From contig CALQNE010000136.1 in NCBI GenBank assembly GCA_943331855.1, positions 1-9,006 on the forward strand: a stretch of DNA of 9,006 nucleotides, in the 5' to 3' direction. Position numbers and translations under genes: made by a program. Below, piece by piece: positions 1-6,715 of the stretch; the stretch's first letter is position 1; the number at the start of each line of letters is the position of its first letter. The DNA comes from Bordetella parapertussis (GTDB lineage: Bacteria > Pseudomonadota > Gammaproteobacteria > Burkholderiales > Burkholderiaceae_B). Under the pieces are notes generated by a model. It did no database searches. It was not told the DNA's origin and saw only the letters and a list, made by a program, of their open reading frames with translations.

Positions 1-343
1 ACTGAGTCTGAACGGCTATAGCGCAAATGGCGCCAGAGGGCTGATCGGTATCTCGACAGGAACAAATGCCAAAGACCCGATGACCGAGACCTATACCTAC
101 AAAGCAAATCTCGCCGTGGGGACAGACACCAATACGCTGATCAACCCAACACTCACGGCCAACCTCGCTGGCTATGGCACCACCATCCAGACCCCGAACG
201 TGGGCAATACCTTCGTGCAGGCCAGTTTATATGGAACCCTAAAGTTTGCAGACAACGCCTATGCCTATGCCGGCATTACCGCTGAGGTCAGAAGCCGTCA
301 AACACTCGAAGCGATAAATGTAGGACTCAAAATACAGTTCTAG
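1..343 (+). CDS. Autotransporter outer-membrane beta-barrel domain protein, C-terminal part (5' end outside window)
   Basis: The open frame enters from the left edge (codons begin at base 2) and stops with TAG at 341-343, leaving 113 C-terminal residues. The fragment shows alternating polar/hydrophobic beta-strands rich in Gly, Asn, Thr and Tyr, such as NAYAYAGITAEVRS, and ends in INVGLKIQF. A terminal aromatic residue after alternating hydrophobics is the classic outer-membrane beta-signal recognised by the BAM machinery. The pattern fits the last strands of a type V autotransporter translocator barrel. The passenger domain, and so the exported activity (adhesin, protease or other), lies outside the window. 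An internal ATG at 80 is in frame but is not a likely true start, because barrel-like sequence continues upstream of it without a stop. Another type of barrel porin is possible but less likely. Confidence 0.78.
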   Translation, partial: LSLNGYSANGARGLIGISTGTNAKDPMTETYTYKANLAVGTDTNTLINPTLTANLAGYGTTIQTPNVGNTFVQASLYGTLKFADNAYAYAGITAEVRSRQTLEAINVGLKIQF

Positions 344-415
344 TACTTCAACAGCCGATCGACTCGATCCGGATAATCATCGTCCCGGAAAATATATTTT
401 TCTGACAATGCAGAT

Positions 416-1315
416 TTAACCTGAAGGTCGCCTATGGGGTGCAGGCGGTCGCTCAGGCTTCCCTTTAAAACACCCGATGGTATAGGGATATTCAAATGTG
501 AAACGATAGTGATATGAGCGCACTAAGTTTCCGGCAATTGTTATGTCTCCCATCCTCCCGTGACATTCGTCCAAATCATCATTTTTAATAATGTAACCCT
601 TCTCATCTACTGGGCCCAAAATAGGGAAACCATCTATCATCCACCCTACGGGCTCATTAGCTGTTGCGCTTACCAAGCATGGGGACCAATTATGGTAGTG
701 ATATTGACTTGTCATTTCAGGATGGCCATTACAAAGGTCTTGTATTTCATGGGCTGGAGCGTCGCGGCCGCCTATGTCAAGCGCACTGAAAATAGCAACT
801 CCTGATACAGCGAAGCCAATCATTCCCATTGGTACACAACTCGGTTTATTCTCGAAGGTAGGAAAAGCAGGCAAACTTAAGAGAATCTGCTGTTCGCCAA
901 TATGATTGGGGTTTCGGTCAAACTCAAATGCCTTCGTTCCAGGCTGAATGGGGAACAAACCCGTGGCATGCTGTGGCAAGTTATTGCTTAGTACGATCCG
1001 CCTATGGCCTTGTACCGCAATAGTTATTTGAGAGTTTGGCCACTGAATCTCACCCTCTACGATTGGCTTGCGATCTGGGAACCAACTTTCTCGCGATACC
1101 CAGCTGCCCGTCTTAGATGCTCCAGGACCTTGACGGAAATTGTTGGTACAGGACATCAAATAGCCACTCTTTGGAATATTAGATAGCTTCCCATCTCCCA
1201 AAGGTAATGGAGTCTGAATTTCATGCGCCCACACAAACAGCGTGGACAAAAAAACCGTCACCGAAACGCAAAACACAAATAATGACAACAATAATGGGAA
1301 TTTCTTGCCGTTCAT
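416..1315 (-). CDS. Secreted YHYH-domain protein of unknown function
   Basis: A 299-residue protein starting at ATG 1315 with a good ribosome site (GGGTGA, 6 nt before the ATG). Residues 1-30 form an export signal: NGKK, then a long hydrophobic stretch ending FVWA before HE. The mature part is Trp-, Pro- and Cys-rich. It carries the name-giving motif YHYH (205-208), a second YHYR (268-271) and DECHGR (249-254). Cysteines at 56, 160, 195, 213, 251 and 282 could form disulphides in the periplasm or outside the cell. The His/Asp/Cys clusters suggest metal binding, but this is inference; I know of no established biochemical role for the family. The gene converges on the autotransporter gene with a 72-bp gap. 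Its base composition is lower in GC than the genes to its right (hand counts 20 to 28 GC per 60 bases at 481-540, 901-960 and 1261-1320, against 36 per 60 at 5281-5340), suggesting lateral acquisition. Confidence 0.8.
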   Translation of the reverse strand: MNGKKFPLLLSLFVFCVSVTVFLSTLFVWAHEIQTPLPLGDGKLSNIPKSGYLMSCTNNFRQGPGASKTGSWVSRESWFPDRKPIVEGEIQWPNSQITIAVQGHRRIVLSNNLPQHATGLFPIQPGTKAFEFDRNPNHIGEQQILLSLPAFPTFENKPSCVPMGMIGFAVSGVAIFSALDIGGRDAPAHEIQDLCNGHPEMTSQYHYHNWSPCLVSATANEPVGWMIDGFPILGPVDEKGYIIKNDDLDECHGRMGDITIAGNLVRSYHYRFTFEYPYTIGCFKGKPERPPAPHRRPSG

Positions 1316-1370
1316 ATATATTCACCCAATTTTTACCATCTAAAAACTTTGTCGATGTTTGATATGGCTT

Positions 1371-1400
1371 ATTTTGGGTGTCACACGATATAACTGGCAA
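1371..1400 (-). promoter_or_regulatory. Candidate sigma70 promoter for the YHYH gene
   Basis: Read on the minus strand, TTGCCA (1400-1395, 5 of 6 matches to the -35 consensus) is followed after 18 nt by CAAAAT (1376-1371, 4 of 6 matches to -10). Transcription would begin about 1364 and give a leader near 50 nt. The surrounding spacer is AT-rich, so chance matches are likely; this is only a candidate. Confidence 0.28.
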
Positions 1401-1488
1401 TCCCCAAAATATGGGGCTTTGCGCTAAAGATATGGCTATGCTTAAGTGGAAGTAAGCGCTCGCAACCTCAAATCATACTAACAAGCAA

Positions 1489-2292
1489 TCAACCTTTCTG
1501 CGCTTTACGTGCCGCCTTTTTATCCATAAAGTCTTTCACAATCACGGCATGTTCAGGGGTTTTATGTGCGATCGCCTGATAAGCCGCCGACAATTCAAGC
1601 AGCGTTGAAAGTGAGGACTGTTGGCCTTCGCGCAACAGGCGCTTAGTCATACGCATCACTGAAGGTGAGTTCACCGCCATCTTGCGAGCGAGGGTGCGTG
1701 CTGTGCTCAGTAGATCTGCGGCCGGTACCACTCGCGACACTAACCCCCAGCTCAACGCCGTTTGGGCGTCAATGGGCTCTCCCGTAAACGACATTTCAGC
1801 TGCGCGTGCCATGCCGATTACGCGTGGCAAAAACCAGGCGCCACCGTCACCTGCCACGATTCCGACTTTGACAAAACTTTCAGCAAAGGTTGCGGTATCG
1901 GTGGCGATGCGCAGATCGCACATGCAGGTCAAGTCAAAGCCCGCGCCAATGGCTGGGCCATTGACTGCCGCGATCGTCGGCACTTCAAGCTGGTGAATCG
2001 CCAACGGCAAGCGCTGGATACCGTGCCGGTATTCTTGGCGTAACACCTCGCTACCGAACTCCGGGCCGATTTGGCGTTGCATTTCATCAATCTTGCCACC
2101 CGACGAAAAGATCGTACCCGTCGCGGTAATGACCACAGCACGCACCGATGGGTCATTCTCTATTCGGTGGCACGCGTCAAGCATCGCCTCAACAATGCCT
2201 GTGCCTGTCAGGGCGTTACGAGTTTCAGGGTGATTCAGCGTGAGCGTCACCACGCCTAAGTCATCTTGTTCATACAATAAAACTGAAGACAT
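1489..2292 (-). CDS. Enoyl-CoA hydratase/isomerase (crotonase) family protein
   Basis: A 267-residue crotonase-fold protein acting on a CoA thioester, substrate unknown. Family landmarks are HPETRNAL (21-28), the first oxyanion-hole segment FSSGGK (62-67), the second NGPAIGAGFDL (111-121), CDLRIA (125-130) and VGIVAGDGGAW (143-153). In a by-eye alignment with classical enoyl-CoA hydratase, the first catalytic Glu position is Asp120 (GAGFDL), and the second, normally in a PE pair, is Phe140 (AESFVKVG). Simple hydratase activity is therefore doubtful; isomerase, hydrolase or another crotonase reaction is possible. ATG 2292 lies 5 nt after the tautomerase stop, with GGGAG 9 nt upstream inside that gene, so the two genes are co-transcribed and probably translationally coupled. 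The pairing hints at breakdown of an aromatic or unsaturated acid. The C-terminal tail is Lys/Ala-rich. Confidence 0.88.
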   Translation of the reverse strand: MSSVLLYEQDDLGVVTLTLNHPETRNALTGTGIVEAMLDACHRIENDPSVRAVVITATGTIFSSGGKIDEMQRQIGPEFGSEVLRQEYRHGIQRLPLAIHQLEVPTIAAVNGPAIGAGFDLTCMCDLRIATDTATFAESFVKVGIVAGDGGAWFLPRVIGMARAAEMSFTGEPIDAQTALSWGLVSRVVPAADLLSTARTLARKMAVNSPSVMRMTKRLLREGQQSSLSTLLELSAAYQAIAHKTPEHAVIVKDFMDKKAARKAQKG

Positions 2293-2297
2293 TGCGC

Positions 2298-2672
2298 TTA
2301 TCTCCCGGCCGCTTTTGCAGTGCGTCCGCCAGCGACACCGACGTCAGTCGTTGGCAGATCAAACAAGATTGAGCGTACATTTTGTGGCGTTACACCGATC
2401 GCCGCTTCAACCGCTTTGGCCATGGCAGCAATCAGCGCCGACTTCAGTTCATCGGTGCGCCCGTGAATCAGACCCACTGTAATCATGACCATCTCGTGAC
2501 CAATTTCGCCAGCCACAATCACGTGCTCGGGTGGAATCTCTTGAAGCACAACGCGCACTGACGACAAGGGGGCACTGACGCTATCGACGACAGACTGAGT
2601 CAGTTTTTTTAATAAATCTGTTTTTTGTGCTGAGTTGTAACCCTGCATAATTTGTACATTGAGCATTGGCAT
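2298..2672 (-). CDS. Fused double-domain 4-oxalocrotonate tautomerase-like protein
   Basis: A 124-residue cytoplasmic enzyme of the tautomerase superfamily. I chose ATG 2672 rather than GTG 2681 because it puts Pro directly after the initiator Met; these enzymes use a free N-terminal proline as catalytic base. A GAG lies 8 nt upstream within an AAGGAAGAG run. Counting Pro as residue 1, residues 1-55 align with 4-OT without gaps (QKTDLLKKL, APLSSVRVV, AGE). A second copy begins at residue 61 (HGRTDELK, NVRSILFDLP, VAGG), an exact 60-residue period. Unit one has Pro1 and Arg39 but Tyr at the Arg11 position; unit two has Arg11 and Arg39 equivalents but Val in place of Pro. Such fusions are known in the superfamily and would assemble as trimers of fused dimers. 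The substrate is unknown. The gene heads a two-gene unit with the crotonase gene. Confidence 0.85.
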   Translation of the reverse strand: MPMLNVQIMQGYNSAQKTDLLKKLTQSVVDSVSAPLSSVRVVLQEIPPEHVIVAGEIGHEMVMITVGLIHGRTDELKSALIAAMAKAVEAAIGVTPQNVRSILFDLPTTDVGVAGGRTAKAAGR

Positions 2673-2729
2673 GATTCGCACTCTTCCTTTTGTCTATTTT
2701 GATACCTGAGCGGGTTCAGGGCAGGCCCA

Positions 2730-2758
2730 TTTATAGCCTAAGTTACCGATGATGTCGT
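2730..2758 (-). promoter_or_regulatory. Candidate sigma70 promoter for the tautomerase-crotonase unit
   Basis: On the minus strand, ACGACA (2758-2753, 4 of 6) and TATAAA (2735-2730, 5 of 6) are separated by the ideal 17 nt. Transcription would begin about 2723, giving a leader of about 50 nt before ATG 2672. It sits in the divergent spacer with pyrF. For pyrF I see only a weak plus-strand pair (TTGTTT 2791-2796 with TATTCG 2815-2820), which I do not call. Confidence 0.42.
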
Positions 2759-2844
2759 CGACCCCAACACCCCAGTCTAGGAAAGCGACGTTGTTTTATC
2801 TGCCACAATAGCGTTATTCGATCTTTCTACCTTTCTTTTATTCC

Positions 2845-3660
2845 ATGTCTTTTATCCAAAAACTCAATGCTGCCTGGGCCTCATCACAATCGCTCTTGAT
2901 GGTGGGACTTGACCCAGATATGCCTCGGTTGCCGGCTGAGTTACAAAATAACCCCAAGGGGATTTTTGAGTTTTGCAAGCAAATCGTTGATGCCACGGCC
3001 CCCTTTGTATGTGGCTTTAAGCCCCAAATCGCATACTTTGCAGCCGCGCGCGCCGAAGGGCAGCTTGAAGACCTCTGCGCGTATATTCGCGAAAAATACC
3101 CTCACCTTCCTTTGGTGCTCGATGCCAAGCGCGGCGACATTGGCGCGACGGCAACGCAATACGCACAAGAAGTGTTTGGACGCTACCAGGCCGACGCCGT
3201 GACCGTGAGCCCCTATCTAGGGGGAGACTCGGTTGAGCCTTATCTTGAGTGGGAAGACCGCGGTGTCATCGTTTTGTGCCGCACCTCGAATCCAGGGGGA
3301 TCTGACCTTCAGTTTTTAGTCAGTGATGGCATACCGCTTTATTTGCGCGTGGCTGATTTAGTCGCAAACAAATGGAATAAAACTGGCCAGTGTGGCCTGG
3401 TCGTTGGCGCGACGTTTCCCAATGAACTTGCCGCGGTACGTCAGGCTGTTGGCGACAGCATCCCTTTACTGGTTCCGGGAATTGGCGCGCAGGGCGGCGA
3501 TATTGCGGCCACTTGTGCGGCGGGCTGCAACGCGCAAAAGACGGGCATGATGATTAATTCGTCGCGCGCGATTTTGTACGCCAAAGGTGCTGGGCACTGG
3601 ACTGAAGCCGCAGCGGCCGTCGCAAGGCAAACCCGCGACGATATCAACGCGCATCGCTAG
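2845..3660 (+). CDS. pyrF: Orotidine 5'-phosphate decarboxylase (type 2)
   Basis: Converts orotidine 5'-phosphate to UMP, the last step of de novo pyrimidine synthesis, in the cytoplasm. At 271 residues it belongs to the longer type 2 PyrF group, not the roughly 230-residue E. coli type. Visible landmarks are GLDPD (21-25), FKPQ (58-61) and the catalytic signature LDAKRGDIG (92-100), where Asp93, Lys95 and Asp98 form the charged active-site network. The phosphate-binding end of the barrel includes [10 protein letters not shown] and, near the C-terminus, NSSRAI. ATG 2845 is preceded by a pyrimidine-rich stretch without a recognisable Shine-Dalgarno, but the protein begins as the family does ([10 protein letters not shown]). 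It is transcribed alone, divergent from the tautomerase gene and convergent on pncC, with only 13 bp between the two stop codons. Confidence 0.96.
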   Translation: MSFIQKLNAAWASSQSLLMVGLDPDMPRLPAELQNNPKGIFEFCKQIVDATAPFVCGFKPQIAYFAAARAEGQLEDLCAYIREKYPHLPLVLDAKRGDIGATATQYAQEVFGRYQADAVTVSPYLGGDSVEPYLEWEDRGVIVLCRTSNPGGSDLQFLVSDGIPLYLRVADLVANKWNKTGQCGLVVGATFPNELAAVRQAVGDSIPLLVPGIGAQGGDIAATCAAGCNAQKTGMMINSSRAILYAKGAGHWTEAAAAVARQTRDDINAHR

Positions 3661-3668
3661 CTTGTCGT

Positions 3669-3692
3669 CTTGCTCAAGTCTCTTTGAGCAAG
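3669..3692. terminator. Stem-loop between convergent pyrF and pncC
   Basis: CTTGCTCAA (3669-3677) and TTGAGCAAG (3684-3692) form a perfect 9-bp stem with a 6-nt loop. It lies 9 bp after the pyrF stop and spans the pncC stop codon (3674-3676). Its position suits a shared bidirectional transcript end. Neither side has a clear run of T after the stem, so it is not a textbook intrinsic terminator; it may serve as a 3'-end stabiliser or a weak terminator. Confidence 0.42.
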
Positions 3693-4177
3693 GTCTGACC
3701 CGACATCAGAGAAAACGCCACAGAAGCTTCGCGTACCGCTTTGCGATCGCCATCAAAGATTTTTGAGATCGCGTGCACGATCACCCCGGACGGGCGGCGT
3801 TGTGCAAAACCAAACCACACCAAGCCAACGGGCTTGCCGGGTGAACCACCACCTGGGCCCGCAATGCCTGTCGTGGTCAACGCCAGCGTCGCGCGTGGCG
3901 CCATATTCAATACACCGGCAGCCATCTGACGTGCGACCTCTTCGCTCACCGCGCCAAACTGCAATAAGGCTTGTGGCGTGACACCTAATTGTGCTTGCTT
4001 GGCCGCATTACTGTAGGTGATCCATCCCTGATCAAACCAGGCGCTTGAGCCCGCGATTGCGGTGGCCGCCCCAGCAAGCAGGCCGCCCGTGCATGACTCG
4101 GCGGTCGCCAGCAAGCCCTTGTGTTTTAAAAGAAGCTCACCGAGCTCGGTTGCGAGTTGATCGATCTGTGTTGACAT
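3674..4177 (-). CDS. pncC: Nicotinamide-nucleotide amidase (CinA C-terminal domain family)
   Basis: Hydrolyses NMN to nicotinate mononucleotide and ammonia, recycling the NMN made by bacterial DNA ligase into NAD synthesis. The 167-residue protein is the stand-alone CinA C-terminal domain; the N-terminal MoaB-like domain of full CinA is absent, as usual in proteobacteria. Motifs are AESCTGG (26-32, with the catalytic Ser28), ITYSNAAK (53-60, with Tyr55 and Lys60 as the expected partners), GAVSEEVA, and TGIAGPGGG followed by KPVGLVW. ATG 4177 has a good ribosome site (AGGGA, 7 nt spacing). It is the last gene of the rib-nus-thi-pgp operon, 46 bp after pgpA, and its stop lies inside a stem-loop shared with pyrF. 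The older symbols cinA or ygaD are sometimes used; a competence role should not be inferred from them. Confidence 0.93.
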   Translation of the reverse strand: MSTQIDQLATELGELLLKHKGLLATAESCTGGLLAGAATAIAGSSAWFDQGWITYSNAAKQAQLGVTPQALLQFGAVSEEVARQMAAGVLNMAPRATLALTTTGIAGPGGGSPGKPVGLVWFGFAQRRPSGVIVHAISKIFDGDRKAVREASVAFSLMSGQTLLKET

Positions 4178-4223
4178 GCTTTTGTCCCTACTTAAACTTA
4201 GATGGGTGACTCAAACGAAGACA

Positions 4224-4739
4224 TTAAAGCGACACGCCGAGGCGGATCAAAAGGGCCATCACCAACAGCGTATAGCCTGCCGCCAGTAAATCGTCGAGCA
4301 TCACCCCCACGCCACCTTTAAACCGCGCATCGGCTTGACGAATCGGTGGAGGCTTGACGACATCAAAAAATCTAAACAACACAAACGCCATCGCTTGCGC
4401 AGACACGCTTTGGGGCACTAGCCACAGCACGAGCCAAAAAGCGACGAATTCGTCCCACACAATGCCCACGTGATCAGGGGCTTCTAGCTGCTTACCCACG
4501 CGCTCAGCGGCCCAGCAACCATAGAGAAAACAAAATAATAAAAAACAGCCGATATACACATCGCTGACACCGGGTGACACTAGGTTCCAGAACAGCCAGG
4601 CCAACAACGTGGCCCACGTCCCGGAGCCGGGGCGCAATAAGCCAGAACCCATACCGAACATTAAGATGCGGCCAGGATCAGAAAACACCCACGCTGCCTT
4701 GGGCCAGCTGGTGCGATGTCTTTTTGATACATCTGTCAT
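4224..4739 (-). CDS. pgpA: Phosphatidylglycerophosphatase A
   Basis: Inner-membrane phosphatase that removes phosphate from phosphatidylglycerophosphate to give phosphatidylglycerol, an essential anionic phospholipid. Its 171 residues match the usual length of about 170. Family motifs are GMGSGLLRPGSGTW (29-42), GIVWDEFVAFWL (92-103), RFFDVVKPPPIR (123-134) and GGVGVMLDDL (142-151); the acidic residues Asp96, Glu97, Asp149 and Asp150 are the likely Mg-binding set. Hydrophobic segments near 43-53, 60-75, 99-108 and the C-terminus are membrane spans. I prefer ATG 4739, one nt after the thiL stop (TGATATG), with AGGA 6 nt upstream in the thiL end. The alternative ATG 4802 would overlap thiL by 62 bp and add residues with no family match. 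The tight junction indicates translational coupling. Confidence 0.95.
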   Translation of the reverse strand: MTDVSKRHRTSWPKAAWVFSDPGRILMFGMGSGLLRPGSGTWATLLAWLFWNLVSPGVSDVYIGCFLLFCFLYGCWAAERVGKQLEAPDHVGIVWDEFVAFWLVLWLVPQSVSAQAMAFVLFRFFDVVKPPPIRQADARFKGGVGVMLDDLLAAGYTLLVMALLIRLGVSL

Positions 4740-4740
4740 A

Positions 4741-5718
4741 TCAAATCCTGAAATGATCGAAGCCAAGCGGGAGCTGGGGAATCGCAATGCCGGCTTGATC
4801 ATAAACGACCAGGCCGGGCTCTTTGCGGATCAAGCCAATGCACGACAGCTTCAGATCAAGGGCGGCACCCAGTTTTTCGATCTGCTGGCGATGGTTGGAT
4901 GGCGCCGTAAAACAAAGTTCGTATAAGTCGCCGCCCGCCAGCACCGCCCGACGCAGTGCGTCAGCGCTCAGCACACTGGGAGGCAGGCCAGTTAACGCGG
5001 GGTGTACTGGCAGCTGAGATTCTTGCAGCTCTGCGCCAACGCGACTCGCGCTCAGGATATGCCCAAGATCTTGCAATAAGCCATCAGAAACGTCGATCGC
5101 CGCATGCGCAAGTGCGCGCAACTGCCGACCAAGGGCCACACGTGGCGTAGGCCATTCAAGTGCTGCGCGCGTGGCGTTTAAAAGCTCGGTGTTTGTCGCG
5201 ATTTCGCCTGCAAGCATCCGACAAGCAACATCGGCCGCACCCAGCACGCCTGACACCCAGATCTCATCACCCACTTGCGCGGCATTGCGTCGCAGCGCCA
5301 GGCTGGGATCGATCTCACCAAAAACGGTAACGCTCAGTGCAATCCCCTGCTGGCTACGCGTCGTATCACCACCAAGCAACGCGCAATCATACTCATCTGC
5401 AAGCGCGTAAAAGCCGTTAGCAAACTGCTCAGCCCATGCAAGCTCGATTGACGGTAACGCCAAGCCAAGCAAACAGCCGATTGGACGCGCGCCCATCGCA
5501 GCTAAATCTGAAAGATTTACTGCCAAGGCTTTATGCCCTAACGAACGGGGGTCGACATCTGAAAAGAAATGGCGCCCTTCGAGCAAAAGATCGGTGCTCG
5601 TGGCAACCTGCAAACCTGGTGCGACCTTGAACAAGGCGCAATCATCGCCGCCCCCAAGCAGATCTGCGGCCACAGGGCGGCTAAAGAAACGAGCGATCAA
5701 ATCAAATTCGGTGGCCAC
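4741..5718 (-). CDS. thiL: Thiamine-phosphate kinase
   Basis: ATP-dependent phosphorylation of thiamine monophosphate to thiamine diphosphate, the active cofactor; cytoplasmic. The 325 residues have the AIR-synthase-like fold. Visible motifs in order are EFDLIARFF (4-12), GGGDDCA (22-28, metal and nucleotide binding), TSTDLLLEGRHF (40-51), NLSDLAAMGARP (68-79), GGDTTRS (116-122), IDVSDGL (208-214) and GGDLYEL (262-268). The last motif is usually GGEDYEL, so it is slightly altered here while keeping an acidic residue. The start is GTG at 5718, 8 nt after the nusB stop, with only a weak ribosome site; the first residues (ATEFDLIARFF) match the family start, so this codon is well supported. It sits between nusB and pgpA, a common arrangement in beta- and gammaproteobacteria. 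Confidence 0.96.
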   Translation of the reverse strand: MATEFDLIARFFSRPVAADLLGGGDDCALFKVAPGLQVATSTDLLLEGRHFFSDVDPRSLGHKALAVNLSDLAAMGARPIGCLLGLALPSIELAWAEQFANGFYALADEYDCALLGGDTTRSQQGIALSVTVFGEIDPSLALRRNAAQVGDEIWVSGVLGAADVACRMLAGEIATNTELLNATRAALEWPTPRVALGRQLRALAHAAIDVSDGLLQDLGHILSASRVGAELQESQLPVHPALTGLPPSVLSADALRRAVLAGGDLYELCFTAPSNHRQQIEKLGAALDLKLSCIGLIRKEPGLVVYDQAGIAIPQLPLGFDHFRI

Positions 5719-5726
5719 AAGCGCGC

Positions 5727-6218
5727 TCAGCGACGCACCGGGGTTCGCGCTTCTGCTGCGCGTGTTTCAGCGGCTAATTTGTCGAGGACACCGTTGACGA
5801 ACTTAAAACCATCGGTACCACCAAAGGATTTGGCAAGTTCGACCGCCTCGTTAATGGCAACGCGATAAGGCACCTCGATGTGATGAATCAACTCGAAGCT
5901 ACCAATCAACAAAATTCCGTGCTCGATGGGCGAAAGCTCAACAATCGGGCGATCAACAAAGGGTGCAAATTTTTCACGCAGTGCCCCCGCCTCTTTCATT
6001 GAGCCATGCAGCAAGGTTTTAAACCACGCGGCGTCCGCGAGTTCAAACTCTTCTTCTTCGTGAAGATGCGCTTCGATCTCGCCTGCGTCTTGCAAACTAT
6101 CTGTGCCGCTGACTAGCCACGCGTATAGCCCCTGCAAGGCCAACTCGCGTGCGCGCCGGCGCGCGCTGCGCACTGGCTGCACACCCGCTGAATTAGCGTC
6201 GTGCGTCGGCTTGTTCAA
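5727..6218 (-). CDS. nusB: Transcription antitermination factor NusB
   Basis: RNA-binding helical protein that pairs with NusE (ribosomal protein S10) on boxA RNA and supports antitermination during rRNA transcription. The conserved start of the fold is [16 protein letters not shown]. Further on, the family's interior [46 protein letters not shown] is clear in its parts. The start is uncertain. TTG 6218 has a GAGG 9 nt upstream and gives 163 residues, overlapping ribH by 26 bp; I prefer it. GTG 6182 would give 151 residues just downstream of the ribH stop but lacks a ribosome site. TTG 6254 would overlap ribH by 62 bp and also lacks one. There is no ATG suitable as start. Translation is probably coupled to ribH. 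Confidence 0.93.
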   Translation of the reverse strand: MNKPTHDANSAGVQPVRSARRRARELALQGLYAWLVSGTDSLQDAGEIEAHLHEEEEFELADAAWFKTLLHGSMKEAGALREKFAPFVDRPIVELSPIEHGILLIGSFELIHHIEVPYRVAINEAVELAKSFGGTDGFKFVNGVLDKLAAETRAAEARTPVRR

Positions 6219-6705
6219 GATCTTCGCCCTCTTCGTCGTCTGCTTCAGGCTCAAGCGCTGCGACTAAGTTAGCCATTTCAACGGCACACTGCGCGCAATC
6301 ACGGCCTTTATCCGCTGCGCGCGCTTCGGCTTGCTCATCCGTTTCTGTCGTGAGCACACCGTTGGCTACGGGAATACCGGTTTCCAGTGCAATCCGAGAA
6401 ATCGCGGCAGCACTTTCGTTGCTGACGATTTCGAAGTGATAGGTTTCACCCCGGATCACCGCGCCAAGCGCAATCAAGGCATCAAACTCAAAGGTTTCGG
6501 CCATGCGGGCAAGCGTCACACCAAGTTCAAGCGCACCGGGCACGGTCACAACCATAATGTCGCGCTCGTCAACGCCAAGTGCTTCAAGCTCTTGCAAGCA
6601 GGTGTCGAGCTCGATCAAGCCGATATCTTCGTTAAAGCGGGCACGCACAATACCGATGTGCAAGCCTTCTCCGTTCATGTCTGGCTCTAAAGTAAAGGGG
6701 CTCAT
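6193..6705 (-). CDS. ribH: 6,7-dimethyl-8-ribityllumazine synthase
   Basis: Condenses 3,4-dihydroxy-2-butanone 4-phosphate with the ribityl-aminopyrimidine to give lumazine, the penultimate step of riboflavin synthesis. The direct four-carbon substrate comes from the ribBA product encoded just upstream. Landmarks in the 170 residues are RARFNEDIG (21-29), VPGALELG (55-62), [19 protein letters not shown] (79-97, with the catalytic His90) and [11 protein letters not shown] (131-141). After the usual end, residues 152-170 form a strongly acidic tail ([14 protein letters not shown]) that is not part of the catalytic fold. ATG 6705 is supported by AGGA 8 nt upstream, which overlaps the ribBA stop TAG (6718-6716), so translation is coupled. 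A longer in-frame start near 6768 lies inside ribBA and is not supported. Confidence 0.96.
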   Translation of the reverse strand: MSPFTLEPDMNGEGLHIGIVRARFNEDIGLIELDTCLQELEALGVDERDIMVVTVPGALELGVTLARMAETFEFDALIALGAVIRGETYHFEIVSNESAAAISRIALETGIPVANGVLTTETDEQAEARAADKGRDCAQCAVEMANLVAALEPEADDEEGEDLEQADARR

Positions 6706-6715
6706 GGTGTGCTTC

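Noticed and set aside
389..400. AAAATATATTTT palindrome between the convergent autotransporter and YHYH genes
   Set aside because: It has only A-T pairs and no GC stem, so it would be too weak for an intrinsic terminator; probably a feature of the AT-rich spacer.
560..805. 81-codon open frame on the plus strand opposite the YHYH gene
   Set aside because: It is antisense to the conserved YHYH motif region, has no ribosome site that I can see and no recognisable domain.
1402..1416. CCCCA-AAATA-TGGGG stem-loop downstream of the crotonase gene
   Set aside because: A 5-bp stem without a T-tract on the minus strand, more than 70 bp after the stop; too weak to call a terminator.
4740..4802. Longer PgpA start at ATG 4802
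   Set aside because: It would overlap thiL by 62 bp and add residues without family match; ATG 4739 has an AGGA ribosome site and gives the normal length.
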